The notes under the pieces were generated by a model. The model saw only the letters and a program-made list of their open reading frames with translations. It had not been told where the DNA came from and searched no databases. From Lentzea waywayandensis (GTDB taxonomy: Bacteria > Actinomycetota > Actinomycetes > Mycobacteriales > Pseudonocardiaceae): a stretch of 64,000 nucleotides of DNA. The number at the start of each line of letters is the position of its first letter. The stretch's first letter is position 1. Positions 24,026 through 32,880 of the stretch are shown in pieces. The stretch spans positions 29,849 to 93,848 of the forward strand of contig NZ_FOYL01000006.1 of NCBI RefSeq assembly GCF_900115955.1. Reading direction: 5' to 3'. Both the position numbers and the translations under genes were made by a program.

Positions 24026-24612
24026 AGCTCGCGGGCCAGGTTGGTCCGCGCGGCGGCGTCCCAGAGCTGTCGCGCGGGCTCGGTCACGAACAGCACCTCG
24101 CGGTCGAGCAACGTCTTCACCACGCGGGAGCGGCCCGCGCGCCACGTCGGGTCGTCGTACTGCGAGTACTCCTGGCGCACGGCCTGGCTGTAGCGCTCGT
24201 AGTGCTCCGGCTCCGAGCCGAGGATGGCCAGGTCGGCGTCGAGCAGCACGTGCGCCAGCGGGTCGTCGGACGAGTGCGTGATCGTCGCCAGCACCAACGA
24301 CTCCACGCGCGCGATGTGCTTCTCCTCCACACCGGCCAGGCGTTCCCGTGCCCAGGCGGCCGACGCGCGTTCGTCCTCGCCGGGCTTGCCGTCGTAGATC
24401 ACGTCGTGTGCGCACGCCGCCAGCGCGAGGATGGAGCGCTCTTCCACGGTGAACGCGAACGCGTCGGCCAGCGCCGACGAGTCGCGGACGACGGACATCA
24501 CGTGGAAGGTGTTGTGGTAGGTCCGATGCGGTTCGGCGTACCGCTCCATCAGATCGCCCACGTCCGGTGCGCCACCGAGCGTGCGGACCGCGTCGTCCCA
24601 GATCCGTCTCAC
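24010..24612 (-). CDS. HD-domain predicted metal-dependent phosphohydrolase
   Basis: 200 residues from GTG at 24612. The motifs YAEPHRTYHNTFHV and LALAACAHDVIYDGKPGEDERAS match the HD-superfamily group of COG4339-like proteins, with His-Asp (AHD) and an upstream His as metal ligands and a later Asp in LLDADLAILG. Substrate unknown. Its start overlaps the stop of the glycosyltransferase by 4 nt (GTGA), so the two form an operon. Its 3' end overlaps the racemase gene on the + strand by 16 nt. Confidence 0.85.
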   Translation of the reverse strand: MRRIWDDAVRTLGGAPDVGDLMERYAEPHRTYHNTFHVMSVVRDSSALADAFAFTVEERSILALAACAHDVIYDGKPGEDERASAAWARERLAGVEEKHIARVESLVLATITHSSDDPLAHVLLDADLAILGSEPEHYERYSQAVRQEYSQYDDPTWRAGRSRVVKTLLDREVLFVTEPARQLWDAAARTNLARELQSLG

Positions 24613-25691
24613 CGCGCCAGTTCCTCCTCGACGACGTCCGCGGCGACCGCGCTGCCGCCCGCCTGGTGAATCATGCGCCGCATGTCCTTCACCCGCGCGG
24701 AGATCGCGGAATCCGACGTCAGCTGACTCACCAACGAGCGCACCCCCTCCACGGTCACCGTGTCGAGCAGCACACCCAGCCCGAGCTCCTCGACGCGCTG
24801 GCCGTGCAGCCGCTGGTCGGTCATGCGCGGCACGACGATCATCGGGACGCCGTGGTGCAGCGCCTCCATCACACCGCCCATGCCACCGCGCGTGATGAAC
24901 ACGCCGGCGTGCTCCAGGACGGCCAGTTGCGGCACCTCGTCGTGCGTCTCGACGTTCATCGCGGGACTCAGAACCTTGCCCTTCGTGACAAGGTGCCACG
25001 GCATTCCGCGGGCCGCGTCCGCGCAGATCTGCGTGCCGGTCGTCGCGAGCACCACCGGCCTGTCGTGCGGCGGCGTCCACGTGCCCTGGAACGCGCGTTC
25101 GGTCAGGCACGGGCCGGTGAAGGTGAAGCGCTCGTCGAACGTGTGGCCCTCGGGCTGGAACTCCCTGGGGAACAGGGCGATCCGCCGGCGCGCGCCCGAG
25201 ACGAACTCCGGCAGCGAACTGCCGACGAAACCGTGCACCCTGGTGAAGAACCTGATCGCGGCCGGGTCGAACCTGCGTGGCGGCACCACCGCGGTGCCGA
25301 GCGACCAGTGCTGGTTGCTGGTCAGGAGGACTTCCACCAACACGTTCCGCACGTCCAGGCGGTGCGCGATGACACCGCCCGACCAGGCCGCGATGTCCCA
25401 CGCGATGACGTCCGGCCGGTCGTCGCGGAACGTGGCCTCCAGCTGCGGCAACGCCGACTCGGCCTCGGTGAGCGCGAGTTGTGCGGCGTCGTAGAGCGAC
25501 TCCGGCAGCTCGCCGGGAAGCGTCGACTCGTAGCGGATCACGGTCGCGCCGCACTCCGCGATGGCGGGGGCGAACCGCTCGGTGGCCGGGCAGCTCACCC
25601 GATGTCCCCGGCGCACCAGTTCGGCGATCAGTCCGAGTGCGGGCAGGACGTGTCCGCGCTCGGGCATGAGGAAGACCGCGATGTGCGCCAT
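24609..25691 (-). CDS. GT1 (UGT/MGT-like) glycosyltransferase
   Basis: 360 residues of GT-B fold. The N-terminal acceptor domain starts MAHIAVFLMPERGHVLPALG, whose RGHV replaces the catalytic GHxxP His region of macrolide glycosyltransferases. The C-terminal donor-binding signature reads FITRGGMGGVMEALHHGVPM, with Arg-Gly in place of the usual HGG, then VVPRMTDQRLHGQRVEELG, where DQ is typical of NDP-sugar contact. Family members glycosylate small hydrophobic acceptors such as macrolides or flavonoids. Shorter than the usual 390-420 residues. Coupled to the HD-domain gene downstream. Confidence 0.85.
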   Translation of the reverse strand: MAHIAVFLMPERGHVLPALGLIAELVRRGHRVSCPATERFAPAIAECGATVIRYESTLPGELPESLYDAAQLALTEAESALPQLEATFRDDRPDVIAWDIAAWSGGVIAHRLDVRNVLVEVLLTSNQHWSLGTAVVPPRRFDPAAIRFFTRVHGFVGSSLPEFVSGARRRIALFPREFQPEGHTFDERFTFTGPCLTERAFQGTWTPPHDRPVVLATTGTQICADAARGMPWHLVTKGKVLSPAMNVETHDEVPQLAVLEHAGVFITRGGMGGVMEALHHGVPMIVVPRMTDQRLHGQRVEELGLGVLLDTVTVEGVRSLVSQLTSDSAISARVKDMRRMIHQAGGSAVAADVVEEELAR

Positions 25692-25748
25692 AGACCAGAA
25701 TAACGTTGTTCGATTCCTAATGGTTCAAAGAGATTGTCGTGATTCTGT

Positions 25749-28028
25749 TCAGGGTTTGTTGTTATTACCTTTGTCGTAAGGCCGCTCCGGCCAGTGGTGC
25801 TTGGGGTACCTGCCCTTGAGCTCACTGCGCACCCGCAGGTAGCCGTTGCGCCAGAACGACCTGAGATCGCTGGTCACGGCGGTGGGGCGACCGGCGGGCG
25901 ACAGCAGGTGCACCACCACCGGAATTCCGGCGATGAGCGGCGTGTCGGCCCACTTCATGGCGTCCTGGAGACGGACGTGCAGGGCCGGCTGGTCCTGCGT
26001 GTAGTCGACCTTGCCCTGGCCGATGCGTTCCGGGGCGAGCTTGTCGAACTCCGCTGCCTCCGGCCACGGCAGCAGACTCCGCAGCAGCGCCACGGTGTCG
26101 ATCTTGGCCAGGTCGGAGCGTTTCTTCGCCCTGCCGAGGTCGAGCGCGCGGATCAGGTGCTCGTCGTCGACGCTCGGCCAGTCGCGGGTCCGGTGCAGGA
26201 ACGCCATCCGCTCGCGCAGGCGGCTGGCGGCGTCGGTCCACTTGAGCAGGCCGAGGCCTTCGGCTTCGAGGCCGAGACGGAGTGCCTGCTGTGATTTGGC
26301 GAGGTCGTTGAGCTTGCGCTCGCCGAGGCTGATGGCGCCGAGCTTGCGGACCTCGTTCGCGATGACGTCGCCGTTCCAGCGGATGTCGTCGACCGTGTGC
26401 ACCAGGGCCTGGGCGGCGGTGACGGCGAGCTCCTCGTCGGCGGGAGCGGCGAGGCGGACGCGGCCGTGCTTGCTGCCCGGTTCGCGGTCGGCGATCGCGA
26501 CCGCCAGCCACTGGAACTGCGAGTCGGTGTGCTCGACGGCCGTGCCGTTGGCCATCAGGTAGACGTTGCTGTTCTTGGACCGGCGTTTCGCCAGCCGTTC
26601 CGGGTAGGCGAGGGCGACGACGAGCGCGGGGTCGCCGTTGCCCGCCGGGTTGGTGCCGAGCTTCTCCAGCTTCCTGACTTCCTGGCGCCACTTGCCGGGG
26701 GCCTTCAGCGCGGTCGCGAGGTCGGTCGTGGAGGTGTGCGTGCTGTCGTCGAGCAGTGCCACGACCTCGGCGGCGGTCCGGTTGCCCGCGAGCGCGCTGC
26801 CGTCGATGAGGGCGCGGCCGAGCCGGGGGTGCAGGCCGACGCTCGCGATGCGGTCGCGGCGGCCGGGGTCGAGTGCGCCGATGGCGTTGAGGGTCTCCTG
26901 TGCCGCCTTGAGCGCGCCTTCCGGAGGGGCGTCCCACCAGTTCAGGCCGCTGCCGTCCGGGGTGCCCCACACCGCCAGTTCGAGGGCGAGCCGGGTGAGG
27001 TCGGCGGTCTTGATCTCCGGTTCCGGGTAGCGGGGGAGCGTCGAGTGCTCGTGTTCGGGCCAGCAGCGGTAGACGCGGCCAGGAGCCTCACGTCCGGCAC
27101 GTCCGGCGCGTTGCTCGGCGACGGCCTGGGAGACGCGGATCGTGGCCAGACCGGCGAGGCCTCGGCGGTGGTCGACTCTCGGCACCCTGGCCAGTCCGGC
27201 GTCCACCACCGCGCGGACGCCCGGGACGGTGAGGCTGGACTCGGCGATGCTCGTGGCGAGCACGACCCGTTGGTTCGAGCCGCGTCTGAGGGCCGCGTCC
27301 TGGGTCTGGGCGTTGAGCTGGCCGTGCAGGATCACGGTTTCCGCGCTGAGCAGCCTCGCGGTGCGGTTGATCTCCTTGACGCCGGGCAGGAACGCGAGCA
27401 CGTCGCCGTCCACTTCGGACAGTGCCTTGTTGATGGCCCTCGCGACCGTGTTCTCGATGTGCTCGTTGCGCGCGGGCGGGACGTAGGTGATCTGCGTCGG
27501 GAACATGCGCGACTCGGTGTGCAGGACCGGGGCGTTGAGCAGGTCCGAGAGTCGTTGCGCGGCAACGGTTGCGCTCGTGGCGAGGAGTTTGAGGTCCGGG
27601 CGCAGGCCCGCCTTGGCGTCCAGGAGGAGCGCGAGCAGGAGGTCGGCGTCGAGGTGGCGTTCGTGGACCTCGTCCAGCAGGACCGTGCCGACGCCCTTCA
27701 GCTCCTGGTCGTGTTGCAGCCTGCGGACGAGAAGACCGCTGGTCACGACCTCGATGCGGGTGTGCCTGCTGGTCTTGCGGTCGCCCCGGACCGAGTAGCC
27801 CACGGTGTGGCCGACGGGTTCGCCCAGCAGGCTCGCCATGCGTGCGGCGGCGGCTCTGGCGGCGATCCTGCGTGGTTCGGCGACGATGACCCTGCCTTCG
27901 AGCGCGAGCGGGACCAGCGTCGTCTTGCCTGTTCCCGGTGGTGCGACCAGCACTGCGGCGCCGTGCTCCTGGAGTTGCTCCAGGAGTTGGGGGAGAACGG
28001 ATTTCACCGGGAGATCGGGCAGGTCCAC
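25749..28028 (-). CDS. hrpB: ATP-dependent helicase HrpB
   Basis: 759 residues. DEAH/RHA-type helicase motifs: Walker A APPGTGKTT (about 35-43), Ia AEPRRIAARAAAARM, DEVH box LLDEVHERHLDADL, SAT-type LLATSATV, and helicase C motifs (VVLATSIAESSLTVPGV, RAGRAGREAPGRVYR). The C-terminal HrpB region ends in RYPKHHWPERP. HrpB is a conserved putative RNA helicase whose substrate is unsettled. The extreme C-terminus (GNNNKP) is encoded by unusually AT-rich DNA. Divergent from the GNAT gene at 28263. Confidence 0.93.
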   Translation of the reverse strand: MDLPDLPVKSVLPQLLEQLQEHGAAVLVAPPGTGKTTLVPLALEGRVIVAEPRRIAARAAAARMASLLGEPVGHTVGYSVRGDRKTSRHTRIEVVTSGLLVRRLQHDQELKGVGTVLLDEVHERHLDADLLLALLLDAKAGLRPDLKLLATSATVAAQRLSDLLNAPVLHTESRMFPTQITYVPPARNEHIENTVARAINKALSEVDGDVLAFLPGVKEINRTARLLSAETVILHGQLNAQTQDAALRRGSNQRVVLATSIAESSLTVPGVRAVVDAGLARVPRVDHRRGLAGLATIRVSQAVAEQRAGRAGREAPGRVYRCWPEHEHSTLPRYPEPEIKTADLTRLALELAVWGTPDGSGLNWWDAPPEGALKAAQETLNAIGALDPGRRDRIASVGLHPRLGRALIDGSALAGNRTAAEVVALLDDSTHTSTTDLATALKAPGKWRQEVRKLEKLGTNPAGNGDPALVVALAYPERLAKRRSKNSNVYLMANGTAVEHTDSQFQWLAVAIADREPGSKHGRVRLAAPADEELAVTAAQALVHTVDDIRWNGDVIANEVRKLGAISLGERKLNDLAKSQQALRLGLEAEGLGLLKWTDAASRLRERMAFLHRTRDWPSVDDEHLIRALDLGRAKKRSDLAKIDTVALLRSLLPWPEAAEFDKLAPERIGQGKVDYTQDQPALHVRLQDAMKWADTPLIAGIPVVVHLLSPAGRPTAVTSDLRSFWRNGYLRVRSELKGRYPKHHWPERPYDKGNNNKP

Positions 28029-28262
28029 GTCGATGAGTGTGTCAGGGTTGTCGGATGGGGCTGATCGGCGTGGCTACTTGCCGGCGGGCGCCGTGGTCGT
28101 GGCCGGCGTGGTTCGCTCAGGCCGTGCCGCGTCGCGAGTTCCCGCGGCGGAACGGTCAGCCGGAGACCGCGGCTGTGCCGGCGCCGCTGTCGTGGGCGAC
28201 GATTGGGGTGTTCCTGTTGGACTGCGCGTTGCGTCCAGGTGCCCAGTGGAAGGACCGCCGCG

Positions 28263-29072
28263 TTGGTTGACCCGTTGCGCGACCCGGACGACCCGGAGCT
28301 GCTCGACCCCTATCAGTCGAGGTCGCTCGCGATCCTGGTGGAAGGGGCGCGGCTCGCGTCCGGCGCCGTCCGGTACGGCAAGGTCGGCAAGGTCGGTTCC
28401 GCGGCCGTGGTGATCAACCGGGAGAACCCGCTGCCGTCCGGCAACTTCGGATGCGCGCTGGACGGGTCGTCGGTCGAGGTCGCGTCGACGTTGTTGCAGC
28501 TCGAGCACACCTTCGCCGCGGTGGGGCGCGCGGAGGCCGTCGTGTACGCGTCGCCGACCACCGTGGACGAGATCGAGGGGATCGCCGACGACTCCGGCTG
28601 GTACGCGGTCGAGGAGCTGTTGACCGTGGTCCATCGCGGGCCTGCCTCGGTCTCCGAGGGGGTGCGGCGGGCGGTCGACGCGGACGTTGCGGGGATCGTC
28701 GAGCTGCTGTCCGACGAGCTGGTCGGGAACCGCGAGCGGTTGTCGCGGTGGCTCGGGCATCGACTGGACGACCCGCGGTGCCTGGTCCTGGTGATGGACG
28801 ACGGCGACCGGATCGGCGGGTTCGTGTCGGGGTTCGCCGAACGCGGTGTGGGCCTGGTCGAGCAGTGCGTGGTGCGTCCGGCGCGGCGGCGTCGGGGCGT
28901 GGGGCGGTCGTTGGTGGTGTCCGCTGTCTCCGCCTTGCGTTCGGCGGGTGCGATGCTGGTCGCGTCGCAGGTGGACGAGGGTCCGGGGGAGCGGTTCGCC
29001 GAGGCGTGCGGGTTCGTGGCGGCCTATCCGGTGACGGCATATGTACGCAGAGTGGATGAGCTGCTCGATTGA
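28263..29072 (+). CDS. GNAT-family N-acetyltransferase
   Basis: 269 residues from TTG at 28263, chosen because ggaagg lies 9 nt upstream. The N-terminal half (about 1-130) is an alpha/beta region with VVYASPTTVDEIEGIADDSGW. The C-terminal half (about 135-265) is a GNAT domain with the acetyl-CoA loop VVRPARRRRGVGRSLV (R-x-x-G-x-G type) and the terminal FAEACGFVAAYPVTAYVRR. The acceptor is unknown. The 234 bp before it, back to hrpB, hold no gene. Confidence 0.8.
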   Translation: MVDPLRDPDDPELLDPYQSRSLAILVEGARLASGAVRYGKVGKVGSAAVVINRENPLPSGNFGCALDGSSVEVASTLLQLEHTFAAVGRAEAVVYASPTTVDEIEGIADDSGWYAVEELLTVVHRGPASVSEGVRRAVDADVAGIVELLSDELVGNRERLSRWLGHRLDDPRCLVLVMDDGDRIGGFVSGFAERGVGLVEQCVVRPARRRRGVGRSLVVSAVSALRSAGAMLVASQVDEGPGERFAEACGFVAAYPVTAYVRRVDELLD

Positions 29073-29122
29073 GTTACTTAGTTGCCGCGTGACATATCCT
29101 TAGCAGGGCTAAGGGAGGCTTT

Positions 29123-30409
29123 GTGCGCGAGCGGTTGCCGGTCGAGGTGTGGGTTCTGGTCGCGGCGAGCTTCATCATCGCCGTGGGATTTGGGATCGTG
29201 GCACCCGTTCTGCCGGTGTACGCGTCCTCGTTCGGCGTCGGTCACACCGCTGTCGCGGCTCTGATCAGCACCTTCGCGTTCGTGAGGCTGGCGTTCGCGC
29301 CGGTGAGCGGCAAGCTGGTCAACCGGTTCGGCGAGCCTCGGGTGTACATCGTCGGGATCCTGATCGTGGCGTTCGGAACCGCCATGTCCGGGTTCTCGAC
29401 GAGCTACGCCGAGATGCTGTCGTGGCGCGCGCTGGCCGGTGTCGGGTCGACGATGTTCACCGTCGCCGCTCTGGGGCTGCTGATCCGGATCACGCCGGCG
29501 CCGATGCGCGGGCGGGCGTCCGGGATGTGGGCGGCGGGGTTCCTGATCGGCAACATCGCCGGTCCGATCATCGGTGCCGGGCTGGTGCCGTTCGGGCTGT
29601 GGGTGCCGTTCGTGTCGTACGGCCTGTTGCTGTGCGTCGCGGCGTTCGTCGTGTGGATCTTCCTCCGGCGGTCGACGCTGGTGGCGCTGGACAAGACCAA
29701 CACCGAAGTGCCCATGACGGTGCGTGAAGCGGCACGGCACCCTGCTTATCGGGCGGCGCTGGCGTCCGGGTTCGCGAACGGCTGGGCCGTGTTCGGCGTG
29801 CGGATCTCGCTGGTGCCGGTGTTCGTCATCGAGGCGCTGGAACACAGCGCGGCCGTGGCGGGCATCTCGATGTCGGTGTTCGCGGCCGGCAACGCCGCGA
29901 TGCTGTTCGTGTCCGGCCGGATCGCCGACACCCGCGGCCGCAAGCCCGTCGCCATCGCCGGTCTCCTGGTGAGCGGCCTCGCGACGGTCGGGATGGGCTT
30001 CACGGGCGACCTGTGGACGTTCATGGCGGCGTCGTTGATCGCGGGCATGGGCGCGGGCCTGCTGAACCCGCCGCAGAACGCGGTGGTGGCCGACGTCATC
30101 GGCGCGCGCGGCAAGGGCGGACCCGTGCTCGCGGGCTTCCAGATGGTGACGGACCTGGGCGCGATCATCGGCCCGATGTGCGCGGGCCTGCTGGCCGACT
30201 CGTTCGGCTTCGGAGCGTCGTTCGCCATCACCGGCGCGTCGCTGCTGCTGGCCGTGGGCTTCTGGTTCGTCTCCCCGGAGACCCTGCCCACACATGAGGA
30301 GGAGCACACGGCTGCCGCAGTAGCGCCGGAGTGCGGCTGCCTCGACGAAGGCGCCGAGATTCCGACCGGCGAACGCGTCGGCGGCAAGCCACGTCACCCG
30401 GAAGCGTGA
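29123..30409 (+). CDS. MFS transporter (drug/metabolite exporter type)
   Basis: 428 residues from GTG at 29123 with agggagg upstream. Twelve hydrophobic helices: helix 1 VLVAASFIIAVGFGIVAPVLPVY, the MFS loop 2-3 motif around KLVNRFGEPRVYIVG, the motif RGRASGMWAAGFLIGNIAGP in helix 5, and ADTRGRKPVAIAG in the repeated half. The DHA1-like arrangement suggests drug or metabolite efflux. The C-terminal tail (about 395-428) is polar with a CGC pair. Substrate unknown. Confidence 0.87.
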   Translation: MRERLPVEVWVLVAASFIIAVGFGIVAPVLPVYASSFGVGHTAVAALISTFAFVRLAFAPVSGKLVNRFGEPRVYIVGILIVAFGTAMSGFSTSYAEMLSWRALAGVGSTMFTVAALGLLIRITPAPMRGRASGMWAAGFLIGNIAGPIIGAGLVPFGLWVPFVSYGLLLCVAAFVVWIFLRRSTLVALDKTNTEVPMTVREAARHPAYRAALASGFANGWAVFGVRISLVPVFVIEALEHSAAVAGISMSVFAAGNAAMLFVSGRIADTRGRKPVAIAGLLVSGLATVGMGFTGDLWTFMAASLIAGMGAGLLNPPQNAVVADVIGARGKGGPVLAGFQMVTDLGAIIGPMCAGLLADSFGFGASFAITGASLLLAVGFWFVSPETLPTHEEEHTAAAVAPECGCLDEGAEIPTGERVGGKPRHPEA

Positions 30410-30454
30410 TTGCGCGCTCAGCTTTCTTTTAGTTTGTGTCGCTACCCTGTCGCC

Positions 30455-31237
30455 GTGGGTGGAGCAGAGCGCAGTGCGCGGAAGAAGAAGCAGGCCGCGC
30501 GTGCGGTGGTCCAGGCTCGTTCGTCGGGCTCTGACCGCACGAAGGTCATCGCGGGCATCGCGGTCGTGGCGGTGCTCGCCGTCGCCGTCATCGGCTACGT
30601 CATCTTCCAGCAGATGAAGCCGTCCACGTCGGCCACGGACGCCATTCCGCTGGCGCCGGCCGACCACACGATCTCGGCACCCGCCGTCCGCGACGGCAAC
30701 ACCGTGCTCGTCGGCAAGGACACGGCCACCGTGACCGTCGACGTGTACGAGGACTTCCTGTGCCCGATCTGCGGCACGTTCGAGAAGACCTACGGCACCG
30801 ACATCAAGAAGGCCGTCGAGGACGGCAAGGTCAAGATCCGCTACAACATCCTGCCGATGCTCAACCGGGCGTCCAACCCGGAGGGCTACTCGACCGAGTC
30901 GGCCAACGCCGCCCTGTGCGTGGCCGACGACGGCAAGTTCAACGCGTTCCACGCCGCGCTGTTCAACTCGCAGCCCGAGGAAGGCGACGCCGGCTACACC
31001 AAGGACCAGCTCATCAAGCTGGGCAAGGAAGTCGGCGTGACCTCCGCTTCGTTCGAGTCGTGCGTGCAGAACCAGACCTACAAGACGCAGCTGGACGAGC
31101 TGATGTCCAAGACCAGCAACGACCCGGTCCTCCGGGATGCCGAGACGGGCCGCTTCCGCGGTACGCCCAGCGTCGCCGCCGGTGGCAAGCTCGTCGACCT
31201 GGACAACAAGAACTGGCTTTCCGACCTGGCTAAGTAA
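30455..31237 (+). CDS. membrane-anchored DsbA-family thiol oxidoreductase-like protein
   Basis: 260 residues from GTG at 30455 (VGGAERSARKKKQ). A basic N-terminus precedes one transmembrane helix (about 30-52, AGIAVVAVLAVAVIGYVIF). The extracytoplasmic domain is DsbA/thioredoxin-like with the active-site CPIC (FLCPICGTFEKTYG), the DsbA-type RYNILPMLNRAS and the cis-Pro loop RGTPSVAAGGK. It probably catalyses disulfide formation in exported proteins, like the mycobacterial DsbA-like proteins. The frame can extend to 30410, but the Lys/Arg-rich start at 30455 is the family form. Its 3' end overlaps the convergent ligase gene by 8 nt. Confidence 0.88.
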   Translation: MGGAERSARKKKQAARAVVQARSSGSDRTKVIAGIAVVAVLAVAVIGYVIFQQMKPSTSATDAIPLAPADHTISAPAVRDGNTVLVGKDTATVTVDVYEDFLCPICGTFEKTYGTDIKKAVEDGKVKIRYNILPMLNRASNPEGYSTESANAALCVADDGKFNAFHAALFNSQPEEGDAGYTKDQLIKLGKEVGVTSASFESCVQNQTYKTQLDELMSKTSNDPVLRDAETGRFRGTPSVAAGGKLVDLDNKNWLSDLAK

Positions 31238-32471
31238 GCCCGTCGATCGGCGCCTGGCCCTGGGTCCACCGGGCCAGGCGTTGTGCTTTCCCCACCTCGG
31301 TGCGCGGCAACTTGCCCGGCTCGAGGACGTGCACCTGGCACGTGATGCCGAGGCGTTCCTTGAGCTTGTACGTCAGCTGCTGCTTGACGTCCTCTGTGGA
31401 CTCGACAGCCACGTGCAGCTGCGCCGTGGTGGTCCGGCGGTCCTCGACGATGAGGTAGTGCGGGCTCGCGAGGTCCAGTACCACGGCCTCGATCTCCGTC
31501 GGGAACACGTTCACGCCCCGGATGACGAGCATGTCGTCCTTGCGCCCCTTGAGCTTGCTCATGCGCTTGAGGGTCCGCCGGCCTGCTGGTTCGTGCAGCG
31601 TGGCCACATCGCCCGTGCGGTACCGGAGAAGCGGCATGCCGGTCTTGGTGAGCGTGGTGAAGATGAGCTCGCCGTCCTCCGTCTCCGGGTAGAAGTGGTC
31701 CTCGGCGATGTTGAGAAGCCCTTCGGAGTCAAGGGATTCGCACGCCACACCAGGCCCGATGATCTCGGACAACCCGTAGATGTCCAGCGCCCTGATGTCC
31801 AGCCGCTGCTGGATCTCCTGCCGCATCTCGTCCGTCCACGGCTCGGCGCCGAAGATGCCGACCTGGAGGGAGTTCTCGCCGAGATCCTCCGCCAGCCGCA
31901 GCGCGTACGAGGGCGTGCAGCACAGCACGTCCGGCCTGAGGTCCTCGATGAGCCGCACCTGCCGCTCCGTCATGCCGCCCGACATGGGAATGACCGTGGC
32001 GCCGAGCTTCAGTCCGCCGTGATGCACCCCGAGCCCGCCGGTGAAAAGCCCGTAACCGTAGGCGTTGTGCACGATCGAGCCAGTGGTGGCCCCCGCGCCC
32101 TTCAGCGCCCTGGCCATCACGGTCGACCAGATCTCGACGTCGTTGGCCGTGTAGGGGATGAGCGTCGGCCGGCCACCAGTGCCAGACGACCCGTGCACGC
32201 ACACGATGTCCTCTTGCGCGGCGATTCGCAGCCCGAACGGATAGTGGTCCCACAGGTCCTGCTTGCTGATCGTGGGCAGCAAGTGGATCTCGTCCAGCCG
32301 CACATCTGTGCCGCGCGTCACTCCCGATTCCCTGAGTCTGGAGCCCTGGAGGTTGTCCGTGCTCAGCAGGCGGTCGACGAGCGCTCGCAGACGTTGTTCC
32401 TGCAGCTCGTGACGGGCCTCGGGGTCCATGCACTCGATCTTCGGGTCAAGCGGTGCTCCGGCGGTCATCAC
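31230..32471 (-). CDS. phenylacetate-CoA ligase family (PaaK-like) adenylate-forming enzyme
   Basis: 413 residues. PaaK-like motifs: the P-loop HGSSGTGGRPTLIPYT (about 94-109), VHNAYGYGLFTGGLGVHHG, IFGAEPWTDEMR, YGLSEIIGPGVACE, the hinge and ligand motif LRYRTGDV and VNVFPTEIEAVVL with the C-terminal lid. It activates an aromatic carboxylate as the AMP then the CoA thioester. No other phenylacetate catabolism gene is adjacent, so the acid could also be a biosynthetic precursor. Start MMTAG at 32471. It is the last gene before the tRNA-Ala. Confidence 0.88.
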   Translation of the reverse strand: MMTAGAPLDPKIECMDPEARHELQEQRLRALVDRLLSTDNLQGSRLRESGVTRGTDVRLDEIHLLPTISKQDLWDHYPFGLRIAAQEDIVCVHGSSGTGGRPTLIPYTANDVEIWSTVMARALKGAGATTGSIVHNAYGYGLFTGGLGVHHGGLKLGATVIPMSGGMTERQVRLIEDLRPDVLCCTPSYALRLAEDLGENSLQVGIFGAEPWTDEMRQEIQQRLDIRALDIYGLSEIIGPGVACESLDSEGLLNIAEDHFYPETEDGELIFTTLTKTGMPLLRYRTGDVATLHEPAGRRTLKRMSKLKGRKDDMLVIRGVNVFPTEIEAVVLDLASPHYLIVEDRRTTTAQLHVAVESTEDVKQQLTYKLKERLGITCQVHVLEPGKLPRTEVGKAQRLARWTQGQAPIDGLT

Positions 32472-32591
32472 CCGGTCCTACCAGCCCGAATGCGCTTTGG
32501 ATACCCCCGATTTTTATCTTGTGGCATCGATGTTGTACGGTATTGGCACACGAGAACGGCAGGGAAACCTACCGGGAACGTGGACCTTCAA

Positions 32592-32664
32592 GGGGCTGTG
32601 GCGCAGCTGGTAGCGCATCACACTGGCAGTGTGAGGGTCAGGGGTTCGAGTCCCCTCAGCTCCA
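32592..32664 (+). tRNA. tRNA-Ala (GGC), integration target
   Basis: 73 nt without CCA. Acceptor GGGGCTG with CAGCTCC and discriminator A, anticodon loop CTGGCAG, T loop TTCGAGT. The 3' half from 32623 onward is repeated exactly at 51607-51652 and nearly so at 59467-59510, marking it as the attB/attL site of the integrative elements that follow. Confidence 0.96.
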
Positions 32665-32668
32665 CTTG
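32623..32668 (+). repeat. attL: tRNA-Ala 3' end (46-bp direct repeat)
   Basis: The 46 bp from the anticodon loop to ccacttg just after the tRNA are identical to 51607-51652. The tRNA gene is therefore regenerated on integration. A degenerate 44-bp copy is at 59467-59510. Confidence 0.93.
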
Positions 32669-32677
32669 AATTGAGAG

Positions 32678-32718
32678 CCCGTCTGATCGAGCGAATTCCG
32701 CTGGTCAGGCGGGTTTCT
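32678..32718 (+). terminator. terminator downstream of tRNA-Ala, part of the element end
   Basis: cccgtctgatc (32678-32688) and ggtcaggcggg (32703-32713) form an imperfect stem followed by TTTCTTG. The same hairpin recurs after the att copies at 51652 and near 63455, and a variant lies after 59510, so it travels with the elements. Confidence 0.75.
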
Positions 32719-32774
32719 TGCTGTTCTGGGCTGATCTTGGGCGATCGTCTGTTGATCGTGTTGCGGTGACCCTA

Positions 32775-32791
32775 TGGAGCAGTTCTGGAGC
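32775..32791 (+). repeat. TGGAGC-N5-TGGAGC arm repeat, element 1 left end
   Basis: TGGAGC twice with 11-bp spacing. The same arrangement occurs near the right end of element 1 (51474), after the 51607 att copy (51758) and at 62817. Candidate integrase or excisionase arm-binding site, 107 bp inside attL. Confidence 0.5.
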
Positions 32792-32880
32792 GGGATTCTC
32801 CGGCTTGATCGGCTTGTCAGTCGCTGGACTGGGTGATCGTCGCGCCCCTCCCACTAACGGTGTGAGGGGCAGTGGATTGC

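Noticed and set aside
29078..30952. 624-codon minus-strand frame across the MFS gene
   Set aside because: Low-complexity shadow frame (His/Arg/Asp-rich). The + strand encodes an obvious MFS protein.
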